Shown piece by piece: positions 38,640 to 50,827 of a stretch of DNA of 64,000 bases (position 1 is the stretch's first letter; every line of letters starts with the position of its first letter). The position numbers were made by a program, and so were the translations under genes. This DNA is from Haemonchus contortus (taxonomy: Eukaryota > Nematoda > Chromadorea > Rhabditida > Trichostrongylidae): assembly GCA_000469685.2 (NCBI GenBank), contig LS997562.1, forward strand, positions 14,003,967 to 14,067,966, read 5' to 3'. The notes beneath the pieces are model-generated. The model did not search any database. It saw only the letters and a program-made list of their open reading frames with translations, and was not told the origin of the DNA.

Positions 38640-39690
38640 CTACTTCACAAATTGCGCGCTCCAATCGTCCATCGCAATCCTCCATACGCGGCGGGGGCGG
38701 CGTGCGCGACGTCGTCTTCGGGGAGAAGTTTTCGGACCCCCATAGTTATGTCCCTTCTCAACGATTTAACATTGTCATACACTTTACCATTTGCATAGAT
38801 CTTACGCAGTAATACACCCCACATATTTTCGATAGGGTTTAGGTCTGGGCTGCATGCCGGCCATGACAATAACGGTATGTTATTGGACTGCAATTAGTAT
38901 AGTGTACTCCGCGCGGCGCGAATAAAAGCGTTGTCTCGCATGAAGACATAATTTTTTATTGGTGTTCTTCTTGATGAATGGCACCAACGTATTCCCATGA
39001 AGTGACTGGTATTCCTGCCTAGTCATTTTACAAGGCGTGAATTGAATACCAAAGGTGCCGTCGCTACAAAACGCTCCCCAGACCATCAACGGGAAGCCGC
39101 CTAAGTTCCATCGGACATAAGTAGTGGTTCCTTTCGTGGATCGCGCCAATACGAGTGGTCACCATCTGGCCCAACTCCGTTGAAATTTCTCTCATCAGAA
39201 AAATAACCCGAAAAAAGACAAAGATAGAAAACTCAAATTTCTCGTAAAGCTATACAAGTTCCAAAAACACACTATTGTCCAATCTCTGTTCATCTCATTG
39301 CTAGCGAAGAGAAGCCGTTTCTATCGATGACTGTGTTAGCCATGGTGCACAGTACATCTTCTGAGAAGCTATGTGGTCCGATGACTTCAGGACGCGAGCA
39401 ACAGTCCATTATGAAACCGAGATACCACAGCCTACAGCTAACTCCCTCGCAGTTCTCGTAGAGTTTGATACCATATCGATCAACCGACGCTTGAAAGGAT
39501 TAGTTTACGTCCTGGCTTCTTCTTCGGAACATTTGTTGATTGCTTCTTTACGACACTAGCGTCTGTGCTCTTAGGATATTGAGTTCTCTTGAAATTTGAA
39601 GATAACTTTTTACAAGGTGACGTAACGCGTCATTTCGAATCCGGTCTTCGATCGTGAGTCCCGTATACTTTGCGCATTTTCAAAAAACAA
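38640..39690 (-). pseudogene. Degenerate Tc3-like transposase
   Basis: The minus strand, read from about 39690 down, keeps NVPKKKPGRKLILSS near 39510, SDERNFNGVGPDGDHSYWRD near 39190-39130 (first Asp), FPLMVWGAFCSDGTFGIQF near 39080-39030 and FMRDNAFIRAA (second Asp region) near 38925. At 38880-38800 comes NNIPLLSWPACSPDLNPIEN, the classic Tc1/Tc3 block, then MWGVLLRKIYANGKVYDN. Frameshifts and stops break it into pieces. The family assignment to Tc3-like rests on the YWRD and SPDLNPIENMWG context. Confidence 0.85.
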
Positions 39691-39724
39691 ACATGAAACC
39701 TTTCCCGAACCAAGTTTTTACGTC

Positions 39725-40150
39725 ATGAAGACAATAGTCACAGTTTGGTGGTCCAGCCATGTGTTAATCCACTACGCCTTTCATCCTCCATATCAAACCA
39801 TCACCGCACTGTCCTACTGTGATCAAATTCACGAGATGTACGCGACACTGAGGCGAATGCAGCCAGCACTAGTCAGTCGCCACGGCCCAATGCTATTGCT
39901 CGAAAAGGCGCGACCACATGGGTCACAAATTGTCTTCCAGAAGTTGAACGAGCTGCGAATCGGAGCTCTCCCTCTTTCACCCTACACATAGGACCTGCCA
40001 CTAACTGACTACCCTTTATTCAAACATCTGTACAACTTCTTAAAGGAATGAGTATTCAAAAATCAAGGCGACGTGAAAGCTGCCTTTCTCGAGTTCTTGG
40101 AATCCAGATCTCCGGACTTTCATAAGATTGGGATAGACAGCCTTTGACGA
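39725..40150 (+). pseudogene. Mariner transposase C-terminal fragment
   Basis: Reads ...VSRHGPMLLLEKARPHGSQI, then FQKLNELRIGALPLSPYT, a stop, DLPLTDYPLFKHLYNFLKE and, after frame breaks, DVKAAFLEFLESRSPDFHKI. These match the D(N)ARPH and DYHLFKHL blocks of mariner transposases. The catalytic Asp of the ARPH block is altered (EKARPH). It starts about 35 bp after the start of the reverse-oriented Tc3-like fossil. Confidence 0.8.
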
Positions 40151-40339
40151 AGTTGTAGTGATCGGTCAACTCTCCACTTCTTCGTTGAAACAAACAATAT
40201 CTTCCTGTCACGGGACTGACAAGGCATGCAAAGGATATTCAGTGTTAGTCGGTGCTTACGCCTTCAATTGTAAGTCTAGATCTTTCCCTCTCTTCCTTAA
40301 AAATAATTGTTCTATTGGCAATCGATATAGGTATGAAGG

Positions 40340-41330
40340 ACGTTTACAAGCAGGAGGTGTACAATTTAAAAGTGGCACCAGAAGTTCACATCGGGGGACT
40401 ATTCCGTCGAAAATGAAGAACGTCCGAGACGCTTAATGAAGTTGGATTTGAAGGTGCTGCGGAGCCAGGCGGAAGCCGATCCGTATCAAACTACTCGTAA
40501 ACTGGCGGTCACCCTTGGGGAGTCAGTCCACAGTTCTTCGTGAATTGAAGTCAATCGACAAGGTGCGAAAGCTCAGTCCATCGATGCCTCATGCTTTGAA
40601 GCAGTGTGACATAGACCGCCGCGACGACGTGGCACTTTCTCTCCTCACGCTCAAGGGCACCACACGTGGCTCGAGTGCTTAGTCACCAGGGGTGCGAAGT
40701 CGACCCTCTACTCTAACGTTCACCGGCGTGCTCAACGGATTGACAAAGGTGCGCATGCAGAAGACTCCCCCAAACCCAACGTACACGCCAAGGAGGTTAT
40801 GCTCTGACACTGGTGGAGCGCTCTCCGTGTCGAATAATGGGAGCTGCTAGACGAAGGATGCACAGTGACTGCACATGTCTACATTACGCAACTGAGGAAT
40901 TTGAAGGCGAATCCCGAAGCTACACGTCCACAGCAGCACAAAGTTCACTTCCAGCACGACAACGCTCGCCCTCACATTGCAAGAACGACCAAAACTGAAC
41001 TGATGTATTTTGGCAGGACAAGTTTACCACACTAACCATGTTCCTCAGACTTGGATCCCTCTGATTACCACCTTTTTCCCCATCTTCAACGTCATCTGGA
41101 TGGCCAGGACTTTCAAACCCGCGATGACATCAAAATGGCACTGGTGCAGTTCTCCAAGGGCCAGCTCCCAGCGTTCCGAAGCAAGGGCAACTACGATTTG
41201 CCCAAGCATAGGCAGAAGACCATCGATGCTAATGGGACATATTTCAAATGATTCGCTATTGTCGTTTAAAAATTGTAAGATCAATATTATCATTGCCAAT
41301 TTGTCCGAGGACTTATGACTCAACCTAATA
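40340..41330 (+). pseudogene. Mariner transposase, second family, degenerate
   Basis: The order of mariner blocks is kept across frame breaks: EADPYQTTRKLAVTLG near 40470, VHFQHDNARPHIARTT near 40945-40995 (catalytic Asp present), DPSDYHLFPHLQRHLDGQDF near 41051, and KHRQKTIDANGTYFK with its stop at 41251. The right end near 41325 reads GACTCAACCTAATA, like the TTAGGTTG termini of the mariner copies at 28925. The left end is not clear. Inactive. Confidence 0.85.
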
Positions 41331-42564
41331 TGATTAGTCAATGCTACTGTGAGGGACAATTTTTCTAATGGTACAACATTTATAACTCCTGACGTTTCGC
41401 CAGATTCATAGTTATCAAAAGCCTCATAGCGTTTTGGAATTTTAGAGTGCTACCTATCAAGCTTGACGAAACTCTTAACGAGTTGTTGCTCAGACCGATA
41501 AACTTCCAACTCAATAGAACTTCCAGCAAATCAGTTACGCCAATTCCACCAACACTGGACAGTTGCTCCATTTTTCGTTACGTGTTGAGACTTCAACATG
41601 TCGAAAAGAGAATAATATAATAAAAATGAAATAAATAACTCTGGAGAAGATAGAGCAGATGCCGCAGAGCGACTTTGTAGACGACGTACTTCCTGGACTG
41701 CTTCATACCTCTAGTTGAGAGCGATTTCTACCGTGCAACTAATAAAAAATATCACATTCATCCGATCGTTCCCTACAAACTTCCCAAAACTGAATAGCTG
41801 TCAGACCGTCTACGATTGCGGTTTATTCAGCAACACATCATTGATTTCGATGTTTTAGTCGATTAAGAAAACGAATCCCCGTGCTTGCCTTTGCCCATTT
41901 ATTTCGAGGAATATTCGTGGCCATAATGGAATTGAAGCAGACGACTGAGATGATGGTGATCAGAAGATACCAAAAGTGCATTTTTCTGAAATGGAGAACG
42001 TCTCAATAATCCTTTTGCCTTCAGTTGGAACTCGTTAGCATGGTCTACTGAACAGGATTTGTTCTAGGATGATTCAGGTTTATGCTAGAGGGCTCCTGTG
42101 ATTATTGAAGCGTAGCAATATATTCAAAAGGATGTCCTCTACGTCGGATCGGCATAGTCTTTTTCATGAAGGGATTTCGGCGCAAGGTTGGCCAGGACAG
42201 GAGTCAAACAGATCAAAAAATGAAAGACTGGAACCAGCTCTCCCTCTATAGCTTTTATATATGTGAATCAGCATTTTAAATGTTGCCGGATTGATGGCAT
42301 ACTCCATTAACCCTTGCTCCATTAACATCCACCAAATCGACAGCGTGGCAAGGTCGATCGAGAAAATATAGTGCTTTGGTGTGTAAGAATATCATTGTGA
42401 GCTGTAACGGCCTTTTAGTGGTGATTGTGGGATCGTTCAGACCAATGGTGTCAAGCTACTAACAAAGTGAACAATTCAAGAATGAGACTTTGTATTGATA
42501 GAGCTACCATCCCAAACGTTTCTTCAGAGCACATCCAAAAATGGAAATGAAATCTCTCCTGGGA

Positions 42565-42935
42565 GATAGTGCAGATTGAGAAGAGCTCCTGCCAAGATTG
42601 CTAGGACATGCACTCATTCTTTGCAGCCGCCCCGTCTTTTCATTGAAACAGTAAACGTGCGAAGAAGGTTGCACCAATGTAAGGAGGACGCCATCCCTCC
42701 AGCTTCTCACACATCTAACCAGAGTTTTGAACGCGAAGCTGCAAGTCGGTTAAGATAAACTTTCGCATGACTGAAGAACACCGGAGCTTTGCATAAGAGC
42801 ACATGATGAAATACTAATGATTAGAAAAAAGTGGAATTGCTACTGTTACATAAGCCAAAATTACTCATCCTACACGCCTAACGTCACCCTCCCACCACGT
42901 TGCGGTGTTAGACCAGTAAACCAGCGGGCAGCAAA
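42565..42935 (+). repeat. Dispersed repeat (second copy at 50335-50590)
   Basis: Shares with 50335-50590 the blocks CATCCCTCCAG, CGAACGCGAAGC.GCAAGTCGG-like, AGCACCGGAGCTTTGCAT and TATTACTGTTACATAA, in the same orientation. No coding signal that I trust. The second copy lies about 240 bp upstream of the LRK-1-like start exon. Confidence 0.65.
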
Positions 42936-42991
42936 TTCGTTTCTCTAGTATTTATCATTACCCTAAAATCACACAGATAAGAGCGATCCAT

Positions 42992-44732
42992 AGATAAGAG
43001 CGGTTTTAGCTAGAAAATGAAGTATGACGATTGTATACGTTTTTTTGGCGTTGTGTGCTCATGATTATCGCAATAATAGCTTACAACTTTACCCTTATTC
43101 TTACTGTTTTCTAAACTCTTTCTATCCTGTATCACCTGCTATGAAATGTCTTAAATCGTATATAGCAGCTCTCAAGCTAGACGCCGTCAATGTTCGTGAT
43201 TTGCATGGAACCTTGGCAGCGGCTAGTCATTTTGAAGTCACTGAAGCAATGATAAGAAAGTGGGTTGTTGATCGACAAAATCTTCAAGAGATTCCAGCAA
43301 CGAAGAGAGCCAGACGATACAAAAAACCAAGCGTTGAAGGAGGTGAAGATGCCATCTACAACTGGGTTGTCAAAAAACGAGAAAAAAATAGAGCTGTCAC
43401 GGTGAAAGAAGTAAGGACCAAAGCAAAGGAATTAGCAGAAGAGCATGCTCACCAAAATTTTAAAGCATCTGCGCATTGGTGCAGCCTGTTTATGGCGCGA
43501 AAAAGCTCTCTGTACGAAGAAGAACAAGTGTCGGTCAACCACTACCATCTGGCCATCTACAAAAATGCTCGGATTTTCGAAAGTTCGTTGCAGCTGAAGC
43601 CTTAAGCGAATATCCTTTCAATTTGAGAAATATTGATAAAGTACCAGTTCCCTTTGATATCGTCTATGAACGGACAGTTGATGTGAAGGGACGAGAGAAC
43701 ATTAAAATTGGTTCTACCGGTCATGAGAAATCTAATTTTACTGCTGTATTGGGAGTGACTGCTGCTGAAGAGAAACCTAATCCCATGCTAATTTTTAAGA
43801 AGAAGTTAATGTGAGAAGGACTGTTTTCTCCAGATGTCATTGTGAAAACAAATGAAAAAGGTTGGATGAATCAGGAATTGATGAGAGAATGGATCGTTGA
43901 AGTATGGGAACAAAAGAGAAATCACAATTCCGACCCTGATCGCTCTTTGCTGATATTTGATATTCTGCTCGTTGCCACGTAACTGATTAAGTGAAACAAT
44001 TTCGTCAACAATATAGCAAAATTGCCGTAATACCAGGAGGATTGACTAAAATATTGCAACCCTTAGACGTCGGCATCAACAAACCGTTTAGACACCACTT
44101 GAAAGCTGGCTGAGAAAAATGGATGGGAGATGAAGCCAAAGCAACTTACAGAAAAAGTGGAATATGGAGAAGGATGAGCTACGAAGAAGCTGCATTTCTA
44201 GTTAGCGAAAGTTTCCAATCCATTTCATCTGATTTATTCAACACAGCTTTGAAAGAGCATTGTGTGATTTGGAATATCTCAAAAACGATTTTGCCATGAT
44301 GAATATAAACGATGATGACAAAGTGGAAATTGGAAAAGTTTAGTGTTATGTTTATGTTGGAGTCCTTGTTGTTTAATACAAATAAAATTTCAAAAATATT
44401 TTTTTAAATCATCTTTTACCGTAAATTGAATTAATTCAACCGCTCTTATCCATGGAATTTTACTGATCGAATGGGCTCTTCAAGTTCTATCCAGAGATCA
44501 AATTCCGGCATTTCTAGAGAGATTCCGGCAGAAATTCCGTTAAAATCGCTATTTTTCTATATGAATTGTTTATCAAGTGGGCGGGGTTTAGAGTTGAGGG
44601 GTGGGGCTTCTTCTAAACTACTTCTCCGATTTTTATTTATCCATCCATCAAGTTATAGGGATGACTGCATTCAGTTTCAATTTCATTCCCATTCATTTTT
44701 CACCGGTAAACAAAACCGCTCTTATCTATAGG
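42992..44732 (+). pseudogene. pogo/Tigger-like transposon, broken
   Basis: TA-flanked ends GATAAGAGCGGTTTT (from about 42993) and AAAACCGCTCTTATC (to about 44728) are perfect inverted copies. Another degenerate end, AACCGCTCTTATCCATGG, is at 44438-44455. Inside, a + strand frame at 43141-43605 starts MKCLKSYIAALKLDAVN and has a helix-turn-helix-like N-terminus and a CENP-B-type second DNA-binding segment (AEEHAHQNFKASAHWCSLF). A frameshift leads to KVPVPFDIVYERTVDVKG, the FTAVLGVTA block, stops, LLIFDILL, and GGLTKILQPLDVGINKPFRH near 44035-44090, typical of pogo/Tigger DDE transposases. At least four breaks, so inactive. Confidence 0.85.
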
Positions 44733-45007
44733 ATTCTAGGTAGTCGAGCATCCCAGATTAACGGCTTTCGGATAGTTTTGTCGCGAATGTTATCGAAACA
44801 GCTAGAAACATTGATCCTTCATTGAGTCACAAACTTTGCTATCCTAATCTAATAGCAAGATAGGGACCAAATGTATTTAAAATGGAACAGATTTAATCTC
44901 TTTAACCTGTAGTGGCTTTGATCGGTCCCTGTATGATCGATCGTACTTACCCGTCTTATCGGTGGAAAGGGAAGCTGTTGGTAGGTGGTAGGAAGTGCCA
45001 AGACTAA

Positions 45008-46268
45008 TACAGGGTGCGCCTTAAATATGGCAACAAAAGAAATGGGCTACAGAAACCGCAGTTCATATTGATACATGGTGAATTAATGTAAATTATTCAC
45101 TATGCATCACATCTACAAAATGAACCCACTGTCATCTTATATGACCGTCTCCTGTGTTGATTATAGCTCAAAAATGCTTCGGCTACTCATCGACGGCGGC
45201 ACGCAGAGTTTCTCGAAAAACTCCAGCCTGAGATTTTTTCATTGGTTTCTTATGAGCAGCAGTAGTGGTGCGTTATGAAGCGCAGGCTTTTCTCTCCAAT
45301 TATGTCCAGCAACCCATCACATCGTTGTCCGGGATATTCGTAGGAGGATTGGAAGCCGGGATAGAGTCACGAACACCCTCCCATCGCCAGTCTTATCTTT
45401 TCCCATTCGTGAGCAAGTGCACCGTAGTTTTCAATCGTATCCTTGAAAAATCTTTGACCCTCAGCTGCACTCTTCCAGAAGGACCCTTCTTGAGGAGTAT
45501 CGGATTAAATTTTGTACTTTTTTCGGCCAAAATTTGTGATATCGCTCTGATGGTAGAGTTTCTAGCAAAAGCTTTCATCAAAAAGGGAAAATGGCTATGA
45601 TAGGCGATCTGATCCTTCTAAGCTGCTCAAGCACTCAAAATGTGAAATATATGTATACTTTGGGGTCTCCAAATTTCTTCCACGCTGAACATCCTTAGTC
45701 AAGAAAAGGTTAGTCGAAGCGCGTCCTGCGCGCAAGTAGCGCACGGCATTTATTTTTCCTCTCTACCTTCTCGTCAAGAAGCTTATAGGGCTTTCGAATC
45801 ATATCTGGATACAATTGTGTTTGCTAGGGGTAGACACTTCTCGTCGGAGTAGAACATACGAACAAATTAGCAGCCAGTTTTCTCGTATTTCGGCAGGTTT
45901 TGCAGCGTACTCCTTCCCACGTAATTCTATTAGGAAGAGGGGTCGTATGTGAGGCAAGACGACCGTCTTAAGGTTCGCCCCGACCTGTCTACGCATCGCG
46001 ATTGAAGAGACGGTCAGAGGGGAGAATGTTGAAACGTGGAGCGATTCCGGAAAGGGACTCACCAAATGCGCGCAAAGACGGGACGGCTGGTGGATGTTTG
46101 CGAGGCTATACCGTTTTTCGAAATCTGACGAATTGAGAGCACCAAAGTAGATATGTAGCCTACGGTATATCATGAACTTAAGGGAAAGTGCATATTTGGG
46201 GAAACCCTCCAAAAAAGAAAATTTCGGACGTCCGATAAGTTGTTACCGTATTTATAGCGCACCCTGTA
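45008..46268 (-). mobile_element. Tc1/mariner-type element, 1.26 kb, TA-flanked (copy 2)
   Basis: Same family and nearly the same length as 19788-21049. Ends TA-CAGGGTGCGCCTTAA and TTATAGCGCACCCTG-TA are inverted. The same interior landmarks occur: GGCTACAGAAACC.CAGTTCA near the left end and GAAATTTCGGACGTCCGATAAGTT near the right. Minus-strand frames are broken by stops. It sits inside the large inverted repeat, next to arm 2. Confidence 0.85.
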
Positions 46269-47169
46269 GGAGGCTGATATCGAGCTCCTGTTCATTTAAA
46301 ATGCTGATTTACATATGTAATATAAAAGCATATAGAAGCAGAGCTGGTTTCTCCTCTTTCCTTTTTCAATTTGCTTGACTCCTGTATTGGCCAACCTCGG
46401 GCCGAAATCCCTTCATAAAAAGACTATGCCGATCCGACGTAGAGAACATCCTTTTGAATATATTGCCACGCTTCAATAGACACAGGAGCCCTCTAGCATA
46501 AACCTGAATCATCCTAGAACAAATCCTGCTTAGTAGACCATGATTACGAGTTCCAACTGGGAGCAAAAGGTCTCTTGAGACGTTTTTTTCATTTCAGAAA
46601 ATGCGTCTTGGTATTTTTTGATCACAATCATCTCAATCGTCTGCTTCAACTCCGTTATGGCCACAAATATTCCTCGAAATAAATGGGCAAAGGCGAGCAC
46701 GGGGATGCGTTTTCTTATTCGATTAAAACATCGGAATCAATAATGTGTTGCTGAATAAACTGCAATCGCAGATGATCTGACAGCTATTTAGTTTTGGGAA
46801 GTTTGTAGGGAACGATCGGATTAATGGGATATTTTTTACCGTTAGCATTCTCACGGTAGAAATCGCGCTCAACAAGAGGTATGGAGCAGCCTAGAAAGTA
46901 CGTCATCGAAAAAGCCGCTCTGCTTGAGGAATCTGCTCTATCTTCTCTAAAGCTGAGCAATTGTTTGGTGTTGGTGGAATTGGCGTGAGTGATTTGCTAG
47001 AAGTTCCATTCAGATGGAACTTTATTGGTCTGAGCTGCAACTCGTCAAGAGTTTGTCACCCTCAAGCGTGATAGGTAGCACTCTAAAATTCCAAAACGCT
47101 TTCAATCTTCTGATAACGACGAATTGGTCAAAACTTCAGGCGTAATAAATGTTCCACTGTAGTAGAACT

Positions 47170-48775
47170 TGCCTGTCTTCCACTCCTTTGCCACGCGGGA
47201 CTTTTATGTAGTTCAGAACATTACGATTATTCACTTTATCCCGTTATAATACTTGAAAGAGGCGGTCGACTGTCCTCTCAGACTTCCCTCGAGGACTTAC
47301 CGACCACCCAAATGGCGGGCCTTATATACCCCCAGAGATCATAGTTATGCCGCGAAAAGATCGATCGCCCGTAATGGTCAGATCATCAGTTAACATACCG
47401 AAGCAACAAGGAATAAACACAACATCAATAAACATAAACAACAATGTGTTACATCAACAATATATCATCAATAGTCGATTCTTCGACATCCACCATTGAA
47501 AAACCTATTTGGCTCAGAAGCATTGATCAATTATAGGTGCTCAAGATTGTTTTTTAGCTGAAAATATATAATTTTTAACTAAGCCTTAGAAGGGAAAGAG
47601 CAACAGGGTAAGATGAATCAAGTGGATGTAAAACCGTCTCTCAACACAAGTAAGGTCGGCACACTTATTTGAAAACGAAAAGTAAACGGATCGAACTGCT
47701 AGTAGGTTTTCTTTTAACAACTCCTATCGCGTGTTGTTGCGGCAACATTTTCCAACGGATGCTGATCTTTCACTTCTCTTCCCATCAAAACTGAATAGGG
47801 TGCCACCCACGATCTTTAACATCACTACATATGGGTATGTTGTAGACTGGCCCGGATATACAGTACAAACTCCAGAATGAGATAGCAAATATGAGCTATG
47901 TTTGCAATCAAAGTCAAGAGTCTCAAGGGGCCGGCGGCTACCCGTCTTTATCGACGTGCGCGCTTTTCCCCAGTGCCGTTGTCGAAGTGGACACTGGCTT
48001 ATATGTACTACTCGAACAAAACCATTCTAGCTCATTCCGTGCGTGCCTCTCTATGCTCCCTTGAGATCTATCGATATACTATGATCCTCCAGGAAAAGTA
48101 TTTATTTCGCAGAAATGGGAGAATATCCGATTCTGTTAGGGAAAGGAGAGGATATATCATTAATGATAACAGTCCCACGCAATAAAATGGCTCAAAACCT
48201 TGAAAAAGAGCTCCAGCCGATCCAGCTACTTTTCCGAGAAATCGCATTTCCGACTGGTCAGCTAGTATAGGGGCGATGTTAAGGACCAGATCAGCGTCAG
48301 TAGGGTTCTGACCATTAGGCATTGGGCACTGTCCGTTCCAAGAGAGAACTAAGTTAACGGGCCCATGTATGTATGTCCTAGCAAAGGCTTTCTCATCAAA
48401 TGAACAAGCCCAAAGTGCTGTTCAGGCCCGACGAACGCCATTTCTGGACGTTGCTAAAGTTCTTTTCAGGTGCCCTACCAATGGGAATTGCATCCGCAGA
48501 ACTCTGTTGTTCAATTTATTCCAAGCAGACATTACTGTCTGAAAAGAAAAAACAGATTGCTTATACACTCGTCTAGAGCGACGAACCTGCCCCAGCCCTT
48601 TGTCTTATTCAACTATAAGGTGACTCTCTAGATCATGTTCCTCCCCTAGGTGATAAGGAGATCAAGTGGACTCAGGATATGTGAATCTAAAACTACCTTT
48701 AACAACAGCAACTGCGTTCCCAATCTTTTTGAAACCTATCTTATCCAATTTCTGAATGGTTACAGTGTCAGTGTT
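47170..48775. other. Intergenic stretch, no confident gene
   Basis: No splice-supported conserved exon was found. A minus-strand open stretch at 48068-48322 (84 codons, starting MPNGQNPTDADLVLNIAPIL) has fairly protein-like composition but matches no family I recognise and has no matching neighbour exons, so it stays unassigned. Confidence 0.35.
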
Positions 48776-48779
48776 AGGG

Positions 48780-49085
48780 CGGAGGTGGTGTAGTGGCAAG
48801 TGGCGACTATATCGCAGGCACGGTCGCGGGTTCGAGTCCCCGATCGATATCCGCCTAGGCCAACCAAGCATTCCATCCCTTCAGGGTCAATGAATTAGCA
48901 CCAGATTCGTCTGGGAGGATAAAAAGCACTGACTTATACGTCGGCTGGCAACCGCAAGTCATTGTATAGGCCATATACGCACGCATTACGGCACTACGAT
49001 TCTAAATGGCAGTCGAGTGCGGGGCGCAACCCTCAGACGGGACTGTTTAACGCCGAAATACAATATCCTTTTATCCTTTTATAGT
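48780..49085 (+). repeat. tRNA-derived SINE, copy 3
   Basis: GGAGGTGGTGTAGTGGCAAG at about 48780, B-box-like GGGTTCGAGTCCCCGATCGA at about 48828, then the shared body (ACCAGATTCGTCTGGGAGGA, CCGCAAGTCATTGTATAGGC) and tail AACGCCGAAATACAATATCC followed by TTTTATCC repeats. Intergenic, upstream of the LRK-1-like gene. Confidence 0.88.
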
Positions 49086-49089
49086 GTCA

Positions 49090-50330
49090 GCTTTATTTCG
49101 CGACATTACCCGAGCTCATTTGTATTTTGCAATTCGTTTGCTCACTAAGCTATCACAAATCCACTGAATGGTTCCCTGTGACTCCCTCGAAACCCAGCTC
49201 GTCACCACAGCACTGGAGGCCAATACCAATCGGATTGCAACGCTGGATTTATTGTTTTTTCTAAGCCGGAAAACGTGACAAAATTACCTTTTATAAAACA
49301 GGTCAAACCTATAAGCGCTGGGGCCGCGAGAATATCGCGCTCTATTGCGAATTTTGTTTCCAATTTTTGATGAGGGGCAAGGATGGTATTTCACCTCGAT
49401 TACTGCAGGCAACGACCAAGTGCATCGCCCTATTTGATTGTTTCGCCAAGCTTGGTTAACCAACAAGTAATGTCATTGAGCCCTACGTGCGACTGAGGGA
49501 TATCCACAGTTTGAAAAGGTTTGTTCAATGCTTTAGCGTAATTTGAAATGCAACACATTCAAATTCCTCTAATAATCGCTAAAACCACGATGGGAAACAG
49601 AATTTGGTTTGATTCTTCGGGAAAAGTATCCAATCGGTTTGTCAGGGCAACTAACCAGCCCTGAACGGTCCTTTAACAGTAGTCAGTCACAGTCACATTG
49701 GTATTTTCTACCTTCTGAAACACTTCAATAGCTGCGGCGATACCGCGTTTTGTTTGTCTTGAATGGATTCATTGGGAACATCTTCTCGTCTATTTTTTGA
49801 CTGTTCACTGTGCATGCTTTTCCTTCTTCCTCCTTTATCCCTTTTTTTCAAAAGCCCTACTGAGTTTTTTGTCACAGTTTTTTCACAATTTTAACATCTT
49901 CCTTTTTCGTATTTTAGTGTTTCAGTGGAAAGTTGAACTGAGAAATACATTCCATGGGATTTAGTGATTCTATCCTTTTTCGTTTTTTTCTTTTTCAAAG
50001 CGACATTGCGACATCAATCTCACGTGGGATCGCGTTTGTGCATCCATCTTCAAGTACCATATTGAGCCCTCACGCGGGCGGTAGCAGCCAATACACAGAG
50101 ATGTGTGGCCCCGGAACACGAGCTTGAATTTTGGGTTCTACCCAGAGTCAAAATTCAAAAAACCATACAAGCCGACATCTGATGCATGTGGCTGGACGAG
50201 AGGACCTCCCCTTTGGTATGCGGATATTTCCCGAGTGAGTCCCCGTCCTTCATTCAAAACACGATGACTTAGACGTAACGTACCGAGGCTTGCTGTGCGC
50301 AACTTATGCGTGAACAACGAATTCAACGAC
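49090..50330. other. Upstream region of the LRK-1-like gene, nothing recognised
   Basis: About 1.2 kb without recognisable gene or repeat ends. It includes T-rich stretches at 49840-49990. Promoter elements cannot be assigned by eye. If the gene is trans-spliced, its true transcription start may lie here or further upstream. Confidence 0.35.
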
Positions 50331-50334
50331 CTCG

Positions 50335-50590
50335 GGCGGACGGACATGGGAGACTCAAGCAAGGGGCCACCATCCCTCCAGTTCTTCGCACGTCTACCTG
50401 ACCACAGCTTCGAACGCGAAGCGGCAAGTCGGTCAAGATAAACCACCGCATGACTGAGGAGCACCGGAGCTTTGCATTAGAGCATATGATAAAATACTAA
50501 AGTTAGAAAGAAAACGGGAATATTACTGTTACATAAAAAAATCTACACGCTCGAACGCTATCCTCCTAGACCGGCGGGCAGACCATTATA
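50335..50590 (+). repeat. Dispersed repeat, copy related to 42565-42935
   Basis: See the copy at 42565: same block order (GGGCCACCATCCCTCCAG, CTTCGAACGCGAAGCGGCAA, GAGCACCGGAGCTTTGCATT, ATTACTGTTACATAA). It ends about 240 bp before the first exon of the LRK-1-like gene. Confidence 0.65.
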
Positions 50591-50820
50591 CCAAAGATGC
50601 CATTTATTTATTAATTTTTTACCTGGTCAGTAGAATACTTCTGATTTTGGTTGAATTAACTATGCAAAAGGATTAGTTTGCAACTTTAAGTTTGATTTCG
50701 AGCCGTATTTCGCAAAGCAGTTCCCTCTCGAGCCTACATGCCTCTTACGAATGAAATGCACGTACCGTTTTCCTCGTTAAATTATGTAGTGATTATGATC
50801 TCAATATGGTAATAATGGGT

Positions 50821-50827
50821 ATTTCAG
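50821..50827 (+). promoter_or_regulatory. Probable spliced-leader trans-splice acceptor (ATTTCAG next to ATG)
   Basis: ATTTCAG ends at 50827 and the initiator ATG of the LRK-1-like gene begins at 50828. A perfect acceptor with no preceding exon in frame, set directly against the ATG, is the usual layout of nematode trans-spliced mRNAs. A cis-spliced upstream non-coding exon would look the same, so this is inference. Confidence 0.65.

Larger units (their letters stand above)
41345..47165. repeat. Large inverted repeat, arms about 850-950 bp
   Basis: Arm 1 (about 41345-42300) and arm 2 (about 46290-47165) are diverged inverted copies. Shared blocks in both are GTAGCACTCTAAAATTCC, GGTGTTGGTGGAATTGGCGT, GGAGCCCTCTAGCATAAACC and GATCCGACGTAGAGAACATC, on opposite strands. 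The outer ends hold a Penelope-type hammerhead-like remnant (minus strand near 41395: CTGGCGAAACGTCAGG; plus strand near 47130: TTGGTCAAAACTTCAGG). Between the arms lie a pogo-like element, a Tc1/mariner-type element and a dispersed repeat. Confidence 0.75.

Noticed and set aside
48068..48322. 84-codon minus-strand stretch with protein-like composition.
   Set aside because: No partner exons or known domain; kept only as a remark.
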